A stretch of 40,386 bases of DNA from Rhodospirillaceae bacterium (GTDB lineage Bacteria > Pseudomonadota > Alphaproteobacteria > UBA8366 > Aestuariispiraceae), in assembly GCA_002709955.1 (NCBI GenBank), contig PAQY01000024.1, positions 1 to 40,386 on the forward strand, in the 5' to 3' direction. Position 1 is the first letter of the stretch; each line of letters starts with the position of its first letter. The notes under the pieces are model-generated. The model was not told the DNA's origin. It did not search any database and saw only the letters and a list, made by a program, of their open reading frames with translations. Below are positions 30,237 to 37,353 of the stretch, in pieces. The translations under genes and the position numbers were made by a program.

Positions 30237-31982
30237 ATGAGTGCGTCCGATCCGGGCTTCAATGCCGAACAGCAGGAATATCTTGTCACCGTTTTATCAG
30301 GTCTGAACCTGCACAAGGCGCTGTCCACCGGCGGGGCAGTGGCCGAAGCGGAACCCGAAACCTTGTACGGCATTGCGATGGAAGATCTGTGTAAGGAAGA
30401 GGTCGCCAAGCACAAAACGCACCCTGTCGACATGTGGCGCCAGGTTGAGCACTGGGAAGCCACAGGGCATCTGGCCGCCGGACTCGATCAGTTCCTGTTG
30501 CGCCATTTGGGCTTTTTCAACGTAGAACCCGCCAGCCCCGGATATATGATGCGACTGCGGTGTCCTGCGTGCATCCTGCGCGGGGATCAATTGGAAGCAT
30601 TGGGCCACATCGCCCAATCTTTTGCAGGCGGTTATTCCCACGTTACAACGCGGGGCAGCCTACAACTGCGCGAAATTCAACCGGGTAGCATCATTCCGAT
30701 CGTTGAGGCCCTGCAAGATGTCGGGCTGACCGCACAGGGCACAGGTGCTGATTCCGCCCGTAATCTGACCTGTGCACCAACCGCGGGTTTCGATCCCGTT
30801 GAACTGATCGATATGCGCCCCATGGCCAAACGCCTTAGCCTGCGGATTTTGCGCACCAAGGAACTGCAAGGCATCCCGCGCAAATTCAACATCTCGTTTG
30901 ATGGTGGTGGCGTGATTTCCTGCGTATCGGACACCAACGACATCGCGTTCCAGGCCGTTGAACTGGGACCGAACGATCATGGATTAGAACCCGGCATCTG
31001 GTGCCGCATCGCCCTTGGCGGCATCACGGGCCACAAGGATTTCGCCAGTGACACGGGCCTTGTGTGCAAACCAGAGCAAGCCGTGGACGTCGCAGAAGCC
31101 ATGCTGCGCGTCTTTGTCGCCCACGGGGATCGCACCAACCGCGGTAAGGCGCGGCTGAAGTATCTGCTGGATCGCGAAGGCCGCGACTGGTTCTGCGACC
31201 AAACGCGTGAGGTGCTCGCCAGTTTTGAAACCGGCGTCGAACTGTATCCGCTGCCCACGGGCACCGAAGCCCCCCGCGCGGCGATTGATCGTCAAGGTCA
31301 CATCGGTGTGCATAAACAAAAGCAGGCCGGTTTGAACTACATCGGTGTCGCGTTGGAACTGGGCCGCATGTCAGCAGATCAAATGATTGCGCTAGGCCGG
31401 ATCGCAACTAAGCACGGCAACAACGACATCCGGCTGACCGTCTGGCAAAACCCGCTGATTGTTGGTGTGCCCGATGATAAGGTCGCGACGGTTGAGGCTG
31501 AAATCGCAGAATTGGGCCTGACAACACGCGCCACCGCCTTTGCCGCAGGTGCTGTGGCCTGTACCGGCAAATGGGCGTGCAAACTCGGCCTAGCCTATAC
31601 CAAACAGGACGCATTGGGCATTGTGCGCCACCTTGAAGACCGTTTCACGCTCGACAGCCCTATCAATATCCATTTGACGGGATGCTCTAATTCCTGTGCG
31701 CAGCATTACATCGGCGATATCGGGTTGGTCGGCACGACCGCACTCGGCGGCGGCGAAGGATATAATATCGTGTTGGGCGGCGGGTCGGACCAAGACCAAA
31801 ATCTCGCGCGTCCCCTGTGTGGCCCTGTCCCTGCCGCCGATGTGAACGCCATTCTGGAACATGTGGTCGGTTCCTACCTCGACGCGCGCGCGCGCGATCA
31901 GACCTTCCTTGATTATGTATGCGGTCTAACAGACGACGCGCTTTCGCAGTTGCTTCCGGCGGATTATGTCGCTGCCGCCTGA
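30237..31982 (+). CDS. nirA: NirA-family siroheme/4Fe-4S reductase (assimilatory nitrite reductase)
   Basis: This 581-residue enzyme should reduce nitrite to ammonia with six electrons, using siroheme coupled to a 4Fe-4S cluster. The cluster ligands are Cys442 and Cys448 (CTGKWAC) and Cys483 and Cys487 (GCSNSC), the C-X5-C and C-X3-C pattern of nitrite/sulfite reductases. The siroheme-binding repeats appear as YSHVTTRGSLQLREI and as TKHGNNDIRLTVWQNPLI. ATG 30237 follows AGGAG; a TTG at 30219 is rejected. A diflavin reductase gene follows 31 bp later, so the likely electron source is NADPH through flavins rather than ferredoxin. Sulfite as substrate cannot be excluded, but the nirC/cynS neighbourhood favours nitrite. 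Confidence 0.87.
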   Translation: MSASDPGFNAEQQEYLVTVLSGLNLHKALSTGGAVAEAEPETLYGIAMEDLCKEEVAKHKTHPVDMWRQVEHWEATGHLAAGLDQFLLRHLGFFNVEPASPGYMMRLRCPACILRGDQLEALGHIAQSFAGGYSHVTTRGSLQLREIQPGSIIPIVEALQDVGLTAQGTGADSARNLTCAPTAGFDPVELIDMRPMAKRLSLRILRTKELQGIPRKFNISFDGGGVISCVSDTNDIAFQAVELGPNDHGLEPGIWCRIALGGITGHKDFASDTGLVCKPEQAVDVAEAMLRVFVAHGDRTNRGKARLKYLLDREGRDWFCDQTREVLASFETGVELYPLPTGTEAPRAAIDRQGHIGVHKQKQAGLNYIGVALELGRMSADQMIALGRIATKHGNNDIRLTVWQNPLIVGVPDDKVATVEAEIAELGLTTRATAFAAGAVACTGKWACKLGLAYTKQDALGIVRHLEDRFTLDSPINIHLTGCSNSCAQHYIGDIGLVGTTALGGGEGYNIVLGGGSDQDQNLARPLCGPVPAADVNAILEHVVGSYLDARARDQTFLDYVCGLTDDALSQLLPADYVAAA

Positions 31983-32013
31983 TTTACCCATTCCCCCCGG
32001 AGGACCAGCCATC

Positions 32014-33768
32014 ATGACTGCCCAAGATCCGAAAATGATCGCAAACCTTGCAACGGCCATTGGCCAAACCCACGGTGGCGCCCCCGCCAGTTTCATCCCC
32101 GCAGATGCGCCCTTTGATGACGCGCAGCGGCATTGGCTGAACGGGTTACTCAGCGGATTGCACGCGATTGCCAACGCCGCCGCCGCAGAGGCAACGCCGC
32201 AAGTCGGCACCGCGTTGACGGTTCTTTATGGGTCGCAATCGGGCAAAGCCGAAGCCTTGTCCAAGGACCTGCGCAAATATTCCAAGACCCAAGGGTTCGA
32301 ACCCAAAGTCGCGGCACTTGATGACATCCAGGTGTCCGACCTTGCCGGGCTGTCGCACATGCTGATCATCGCTGCGACATTCGGTGAGGGCGAACCAACT
32401 GATAACGCTGCCAAATTCTACGCGGCCCTCATGGCTGACGATGCGCCGGCCTTACCGGCAACCCTGAACTACAGTATCTGCGGCCTTGGCGATTCAAGCT
32501 ACGCTGAGTTCAACAAACCAGCCCGCGACATCGATGCCCGCCTTGCCGCGTTAGGTGCCACGCGCGCCGCCGATTTGGTCGCCTGCGATGTAGATTTTGA
32601 CGATGACTACGCCGCATGGAAAACCGCCGCTTTCGAAAGCGACCCGTTTAAATCCGCCGCAGGAACTGCGTCAGCGCCAGAACCCGTCACATCCGCGCCG
32701 GGCTTTGACAAAAATCACCCCTTTATGGCGACATTGCTCGCCGCTGACCGCCTAAGCGGGGAAACGTCTGCGAAATGCGTGAACCATATCGAATTGTCGT
32801 TGGCGGGCGGCGGCGAAGATCTGGAATATCAGGTTGGTGATGCGCTTGGTGTTTGGCCGCTCAATTGCGCGGACGAGGTCGCGGCGATTTTGAAAGCCTG
32901 CGGGTTTACGGGCAAAGAAACGGTTGAGCTGAAAACTGGCCCCGTCCGGTTACGCCCCGCGCTTTTGACCCGTCTTGATCTGACAACCGTGACACCTAAA
33001 ACCCTAAAGGCGTGGGGTCTGGACAAAGCGGGTGCAGACAATCAGATCATCGATCTATTGACGTCCGGCGACGTGAAGCTTGATCCGCAGACATTGGTGA
33101 ACGGGCTGCGCACGCTACAACCGCGCCTCTATTCGATCTCATCCAGCCCAAATATGCATCCGGGCGAAGTCCACCTGACCATAGGCGAGGTGCGCTATGA
33201 TCTAAATGACAAGCCGCGCAAAGGCGTCGCATCCACCTATCTGGGCGATCGTCTGGCTGAAGGCGGTGCGGTCGGGGTCTACGTTCAAAAATCTGCGCAT
33301 TTCCACATTCCCGATGATGACACCCAACCCCTGATCATGATCGGACCTGGCACCGGTATTGCCCCGTTCCGCGCCTTTCTAGAAGAACGCGAAGCACGCG
33401 CAGCTACCGGATTGAATTGGTTGTTCTTTGGCGATCAACATCGGGCCTGCGACTACCTTTATCAGGACCAGATCACAGCATGGCAGGAAAGCGGTCTGTT
33501 GACCCATACCGATCTCGCATGGTCGCGGGATGGGACGGACAAGGTCTATGTGCAAACGCTGCTCAAGGCAAAAGGTGCCGAGGTGTTTGCGTGGCTCGAA
33601 AACGGTGCGGCTATCTATGTCTGCGGTGACGCCAGCCGGATGGCCAGCGATGTCGATCAAACCTTACGCGATATTGTCATGACCCATGGCGCGCGTGACG
33701 CAGACGCTGCCGATCTTTATATTGACGCGCTTGTTTCGACCCATCGATACCAACGCGATGTTTATTGA
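32014..33768 (+). CDS. Diflavin (CysJ-like) NADPH reductase partner of NirA
   Basis: This 584-residue protein has the CysJ/P450-reductase layout. The flavodoxin (FMN) domain covers about residues 68-210 (LTVLYGSQSGKAEALSKDLR, IIAATFGEGEPTDNAAKFY, LGDSSYAEFNKPARDID). The FAD domain includes RLYSISSS (371-378), and the NADP-binding part includes MIGPGTGIAPFRAFLEE (from 442), LFFGDQHRACDYLYQDQ and YVCGDASRMA. It ends in an aromatic residue (RYQRDVY) that would stack on FAD. The first 67 residues are an unusual Ala-rich extension. A GGAGG site precedes ATG 32014. It is normally the flavoprotein half of sulfite reductase; here it is fused by operon to NirA and probably feeds it. Confidence 0.88.
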   Translation: MTAQDPKMIANLATAIGQTHGGAPASFIPADAPFDDAQRHWLNGLLSGLHAIANAAAAEATPQVGTALTVLYGSQSGKAEALSKDLRKYSKTQGFEPKVAALDDIQVSDLAGLSHMLIIAATFGEGEPTDNAAKFYAALMADDAPALPATLNYSICGLGDSSYAEFNKPARDIDARLAALGATRAADLVACDVDFDDDYAAWKTAAFESDPFKSAAGTASAPEPVTSAPGFDKNHPFMATLLAADRLSGETSAKCVNHIELSLAGGGEDLEYQVGDALGVWPLNCADEVAAILKACGFTGKETVELKTGPVRLRPALLTRLDLTTVTPKTLKAWGLDKAGADNQIIDLLTSGDVKLDPQTLVNGLRTLQPRLYSISSSPNMHPGEVHLTIGEVRYDLNDKPRKGVASTYLGDRLAEGGAVGVYVQKSAHFHIPDDDTQPLIMIGPGTGIAPFRAFLEEREARAATGLNWLFFGDQHRACDYLYQDQITAWQESGLLTHTDLAWSRDGTDKVYVQTLLKAKGAEVFAWLENGAAIYVCGDASRMASDVDQTLRDIVMTHGARDADAADLYIDALVSTHRYQRDVY

Positions 33769-34094
33769 GCGTCTTACGACAGAAAGGAAGAGGCCCCTTG
33801 CCCCGCGTCTTGACCGTTGAGGCAAGTCGCAGCCAAGGGTCTGTTAAAATTTAACCCGTTTGTGCTCGAACCAATGGCCGGTTTGGGAAAATCGCCGCAC
33901 CGCGGAGAATCTCATGCTATATAAGCGAGCGTTTTCCGCGAGTGCATTCGCTGCTAGGGCAAAAGGCCGGTTTGTCCCGCACTGTGTCAGTTCATGCGCT
34001 ATGCAGCGAAGGGCAGGTCTTCCCAAATCTGCGATGATGTTAAACTTGGGGAGGGGGCTGGCATTCGAGCTAATTGTTGAACTAAATTTCCGGT
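33769..34094. other. Intergenic region with degenerate repeat-like sequence
   Basis: No gene is supported. The segment 33870-34040 contains GC-rich words such as ATGGCCGGTTTGGG, AAAGGCCGGTTTGTCCC and GCAGCGAAGGGCAGG, reminiscent of the degenerate repeats at 25988-26346. The start of the next gene lacks a clear ribosome site. Confidence 0.4.
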
Positions 34095-35447
34095 ATGGCT
34101 TCGAAAACAACATTGAATGCAAAGAACCTTGCAGCGCTCGGCGCTGAGCGGTTGGCCGACCTTCTTCTTGAGGTCACCAAAGGCAATGCTGGCGCTAAGC
34201 GGCGACTGAGGCTTGAGCTGGCAAGCGAAGCCGGCTCCGGAGATGTCGCTCGGGAGATTAGCAAGCGGCTCAGCGCCATTGCGAGATCGCGGTCGTTTAT
34301 TGACTGGCAGGGCCGCAATGCCTTCGCGGCTGACCTAGACATACAGAGACGCGCCATCGTTTCTCAAGTTGGGCCAGTCGATCCAGCAGGTGCGTTTGAT
34401 CTAATCTGGCGGTTCGTGGCTCTTGCGAATGGGGTCTATGAACGTTGCGATGACAGTACCGGCAAGGTGCAGTCAGTTTTTCACAAAGCCTGTGAAGACC
34501 TGATCGATCTGGCCGAGGTTGCCGCGCCGAATCCGCTTGGACTGGCAGATCAGTTACTGGAGGCCCTGACGGATGATGATTATGGGCATTATCCAGCTTT
34601 GATATCAGGTCTTGCTTCAGTCTTAGGTTCAGAAGGATTGCAGCACCTTAAAGCTGGGATCACCGCTTCGGGAATTGATCTGTCGGACAACTACGCGCTG
34701 CGCATGGCGTTGGAACAGATTGCGGATGTTGAAGGAGATGCAGACGCCTACATAGACCAACAAAGTGATCTGGAACGAAAGGCGCCACAGGTTGCCGCTG
34801 AAATAGCTCGCCGTCTTCTTGAAGCGGGGCGGGTTGAGGAAGCATGGGAGGCCATCAATGCGCCCGATGAGAAAGATCGCGGATGGATACCCTATGAGTG
34901 GGAAGCGACACGGATCAGTGTGATGCAAGCGATGGGGCAAACCGAAGTGGCTCGGGATTTTATGTGGGCGTATTATGCTCGCAGCCTGAACGCTGACCAT
35001 CTGCGCGCATGGCTTGGCGGGCTACCAGATTTCGAAGATGTTGAAGCCGAGACGCGAGCCCTTGAACACGCGTTAGGTTTTGAGAGTTTCACGAAAGCGC
35101 TCCATTTTCTGATGACCTGGCCCGCGATTGAGCAAGCAGCAGTTCTGATCATAAATCGTGCTACAGAGATTGATGGGCACCACTATGAGCTTTTGGGGCC
35201 AGCGTCCGATGCCCTCGAAGATCGCCATCCACTGGCCGCCACACTTTTGAAACGCGGCCTGATCGATTTTGCGCTGCAAAATTCGCGGGTCAAACGTTAT
35301 CGTCATGCAGCGCGTCACTTGCGAGAGTGCAAGAACCTAGCGGCTAGAATTGACGACTTTGAACAATTCGAAACGCATGAGACCTATCTCGGTGGCTTGG
35401 AACAGTCTCATGGGAAGAAGACATCATTTTGGGGGGCGGGTGCTTAG
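34095..35447 (+). CDS. DUF6880-type helical-repeat protein, 450 aa
   Basis: MASKTTLNAKNLAALGAERL opens an all-helical protein with TPR-like helices (VAAEIARRLLEAGRVEEAWE, LIWRFVALANGVYERC). It ends in FETHETYLGGLEQSHGKKTS followed by FWGAGA. The conserved tail with HG(R/K)K-SFW is my reason for the DUF6880 assignment. There is no signal peptide or catalytic motif. It stands alone between the nitrite island and the ISNCY remnant, so it is probably mobile-element cargo. The function is unknown. No Shine-Dalgarno is evident before ATG 34095. Confidence 0.75.
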   Translation: MASKTTLNAKNLAALGAERLADLLLEVTKGNAGAKRRLRLELASEAGSGDVAREISKRLSAIARSRSFIDWQGRNAFAADLDIQRRAIVSQVGPVDPAGAFDLIWRFVALANGVYERCDDSTGKVQSVFHKACEDLIDLAEVAAPNPLGLADQLLEALTDDDYGHYPALISGLASVLGSEGLQHLKAGITASGIDLSDNYALRMALEQIADVEGDADAYIDQQSDLERKAPQVAAEIARRLLEAGRVEEAWEAINAPDEKDRGWIPYEWEATRISVMQAMGQTEVARDFMWAYYARSLNADHLRAWLGGLPDFEDVEAETRALEHALGFESFTKALHFLMTWPAIEQAAVLIINRATEIDGHHYELLGPASDALEDRHPLAATLLKRGLIDFALQNSRVKRYRHAARHLRECKNLAARIDDFEQFETHETYLGGLEQSHGKKTSFWGAGA

Positions 35448-35627
35448 TATTCGGCTCGGGAGAATAGTCTGGCAAAGCATGTGTTCATATTTTGTTCTTG
35501 TAAACGCCATTCAGAAATGTCACCGATTGCGCAAAGCAGAAGTGTCACCACGGGCGCTAACGGTAGCAAGGCTTAGCAGCCCGAAGACCTCATATATCGC
35601 AGGGTTGGTAAGCCTTGCGGGGTCTGG

Positions 35628-35900
35628 TTATAGACCAAGCTTGCGGCGCTCTTTCTTGTTGTAGAAGGCTTTGATGCCTTCATCGCGCACGAGCTCTTCG
35701 AAGGCGCGCCAGGCGAGGACATCGCCAAAGAAGGGCGGGCTGTCGGAAATCGTCAACGTGCCGAACTGGTTCTCGACGGACAGGATCCAGCCAGGGTGGA
35801 TGTTGGTCTTATAAATCTCGACGTCGAGTTGATGCCCGTCGATGGTCACGATCTGTGTGTAATCGGAGAATATTATATCTGGGTCGTCTTCGGTATCCAT
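35628..35900 (-). CDS. Small hypothetical protein inside the ISNCY element, 90 aa
   Basis: The start is ATG 35900 (MDTEDDPDIIFSDYTQIVTI), 16 bp after the transposase stop. The product has beta-strands followed by FGDVLAWRAFEELVRDEGIK and a basic tail YNKKERRKLGL. A longer reading from 36107 would overlap the transposase and is unlikely. It has no signal peptide or membrane segment. Position downstream of the transposase and before the putative terminal repeats suggests it is a passenger. I do not recognise a named family. Confidence 0.6.
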   Translation of the reverse strand: MDTEDDPDIIFSDYTQIVTIDGHQLDVEIYKTNIHPGWILSVENQFGTLTISDSPPFFGDVLAWRAFEELVRDEGIKAFYNKKERRKLGL

Positions 35901-35916
35901 GCTACCAATCTTGGGG

Positions 35917-36592
35917 CTATTCCGCCACGTGTACAATCTTCTTCTTGGCCCGTGATCCTGACGGCCGCCCAGGCGTTTTACCGTTTGGCTTGTAGCCCAT
36001 CTTCTCAGAATTTGTCCTGACTGGATATTTTGGCGGCGCCTTATCTTGCATCTCTTTGATATGTTCGAGCACGGCACCAAGGCGTTTGTTGTCGGTAATG
36101 GCGGCATGTGTCACGCGCTGATCCATGTCGAAGATATTGTAGGGCAGGGAGCGGCCTTTTGAGCGCACTTCGAACCGACCATCCACAAACGCGTAGGTGT
36201 CGACGTATTTGCCGACTAGCCCGCGCGTGGTGTCACTCTCCTCAAGCATGATCCGCTTGCGGTCATAGGAAAACGTCAGCTGTTTGCCGACATAGCGTGT
36301 ATCGCGCCAGCAAAGCACATCATCAAGCCGATCTGGTTCCACATTGAGGGCGCGGTGCAGGTTGTCAGGCTTTGCTGGGGCTTTGGCAAACTGCGCGTTA
36401 AAGCGTTCTTTGAAGCCTTGCAAATAAACGTTTCCAGCATCCATGTCTGAGATACCTGCCAGCCGCAGTTCCTTGACCAGCCGATCTTGCAACGTCCGGT
36501 TGGCGCGCTCAACGCGGCCTTTGGCCTGGCTGCTGTTGGCGCACAAAATCTCAACGTTCAGCTGGTTCAGGGCGCGCCCAAACTGAGTCATA
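35917..36592 (-). pseudogene. ISNCY-family transposase, N-terminally truncated
   Basis: About 225 C-terminal residues remain. They begin MTQFGRALNQLNVEILCANS, then SQAKGRVERANRTLQDRLVK with the E-containing RVERANRTLQ motif of the integrase core. A C-terminal beta domain follows (FSYDRKRIMLEESDTTRGLV) and a basic tail (GSRAKKKIVHVAE). The break falls exactly at the left inverted repeat of the Tn3-family transposon, inside the catalytic core, so the DD part is missing and the gene is dead. The GTG/ATG that open the frame at 36600 derive from the Tn3 end. Confidence 0.88.
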
Positions 36593-36637
36593 GGGGTCAC
36601 TGCATAAAAGTGACGTTATCGTCCGGCTCGTGCGAAC
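36593..36637 (+). repeat. Left inverted repeat of Tn3-family element
   Basis: It starts GGGGTCACTGCATAAAAGTG and ends CGTGCGAAC, matching the reverse complement of 40341-40385 at about 37 of 45 positions. The GGGG terminus is typical of Tn3-family ends. Confidence 0.88.
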
Positions 36638-36658
36638 TTTACGGGAACATTCGCGGTT

Positions 36659-37219
36659 TCAGTCGGGTTTCTGACCTCTGAGGGCATTGTAGAGGCTTGT
36701 TTTGCTGATTTTGAGGCGCGCTGCGGCCTCTCGGACGGTCAATCCATCGCTGATATGGGCTTTGGCTTGCTCCAGCTTCTTGAGCGTGACGACAGGCTTG
36801 CGCCCTCCTTTTCTGCCGCGCGTTGCAGCAGCCTTCAATCCGGCCTGCGTGCGCTCGACAATGAGGTCACGCTCAAACTCGGCAAGCGCACCGAACAGAT
36901 GGAACACCAAAGTGCCGCCGGTAGTTGTTGTGTCCACGCCTTCGGTCAGGGATTTGAAGCCAACACCGCGGTCGCCGAGGTCTGTCACTGTTTCCACCAG
37001 GTGCTTCATGGAGCGGCCCAGACGGTCGAGTTTCCAGACCAAAAGCGTGTCGCCCTTGCGCAGAAAGGCCAGGGCATTATTCAGGCCAGGGCGTTCGGCT
37101 TTGGCGCCGGAGATGACATCTTCAAACACAGTTTCGCAGCCCGCAGCTTTGAGCGCATCCACCTGCGGTTCCAGCTTTTGCTCAGTGGTCGAGATCCGCG
37201 CATATCCAATCAGAGCCAT
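36659..37219 (-). CDS. tnpR: Serine resolvase TnpR
   Basis: This 186-residue serine recombinase resolves Tn3 cointegrates at res. The catalytic serine is Ser10 in MALIGYARIST. LVWKLDRLGRSMKHLVE and ALAEFERDLIVERTQAGLKA supply the arginines and the E-helix. A C-terminal Hin-type helix-turn-helix (GLTVREAAARLKISKTSLYN) binds res. I start at ATG 37219; an in-frame ATG ten codons upstream (37249) precedes the conserved GYARIST start and lacks a ribosome site. It is divergent from tnpA. The gene appears complete. Confidence 0.95.
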   Translation of the reverse strand: MALIGYARISTTEQKLEPQVDALKAAGCETVFEDVISGAKAERPGLNNALAFLRKGDTLLVWKLDRLGRSMKHLVETVTDLGDRGVGFKSLTEGVDTTTTGGTLVFHLFGALAEFERDLIVERTQAGLKAAATRGRKGGRKPVVTLKKLEQAKAHISDGLTVREAAARLKISKTSLYNALRGQKPD

Positions 37220-37353
37220 GAAGATAGCCTTGTCCGTTTTCCTGTCCATAAATCAACTTGTCCGACTTCCCGTTGTCAAGCCATATTGGCGGACGGAACG
37301 GGTCGTTCCGCCTAACGAGCGTTTCACGGACTTGGGACAAAAGAGGGTATTTT
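37220..37353. promoter_or_regulatory. res: Putative res site between tnpR and tnpA
   Basis: The 134-bp divergent interval has recurring TTGTCCG (37230-37236 and 37258-37264), TGTCC, and the inverted form CGGACTTGGGACAA (37327-37340), plus the dyad GGAACGGGTCGTTCC (about 37295-37309). Such repeated resolvase-binding words between tnpR and tnpA are what a res site should show; it probably also holds both promoters. Confidence 0.55.

Larger units (their letters stand above)
35512..36592 (-). mobile_element. ISNCY-type insertion sequence, 3' part, cut by Tn3-family element
   Basis: The 3' end seems marked by two direct 13-bp copies, CAGAAATGTCACC (35512-35524) and CAGAAGTGTCACC (35537-35549), a layout I recall from Rhodobacteraceae ISNCY ends. 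The transposase fragment runs to 36592, where the Tn3-family left repeat begins. The N-terminal half of the element would lie beyond the right edge of the window. A 90-residue gene lies between transposase and end. Confidence 0.65.
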
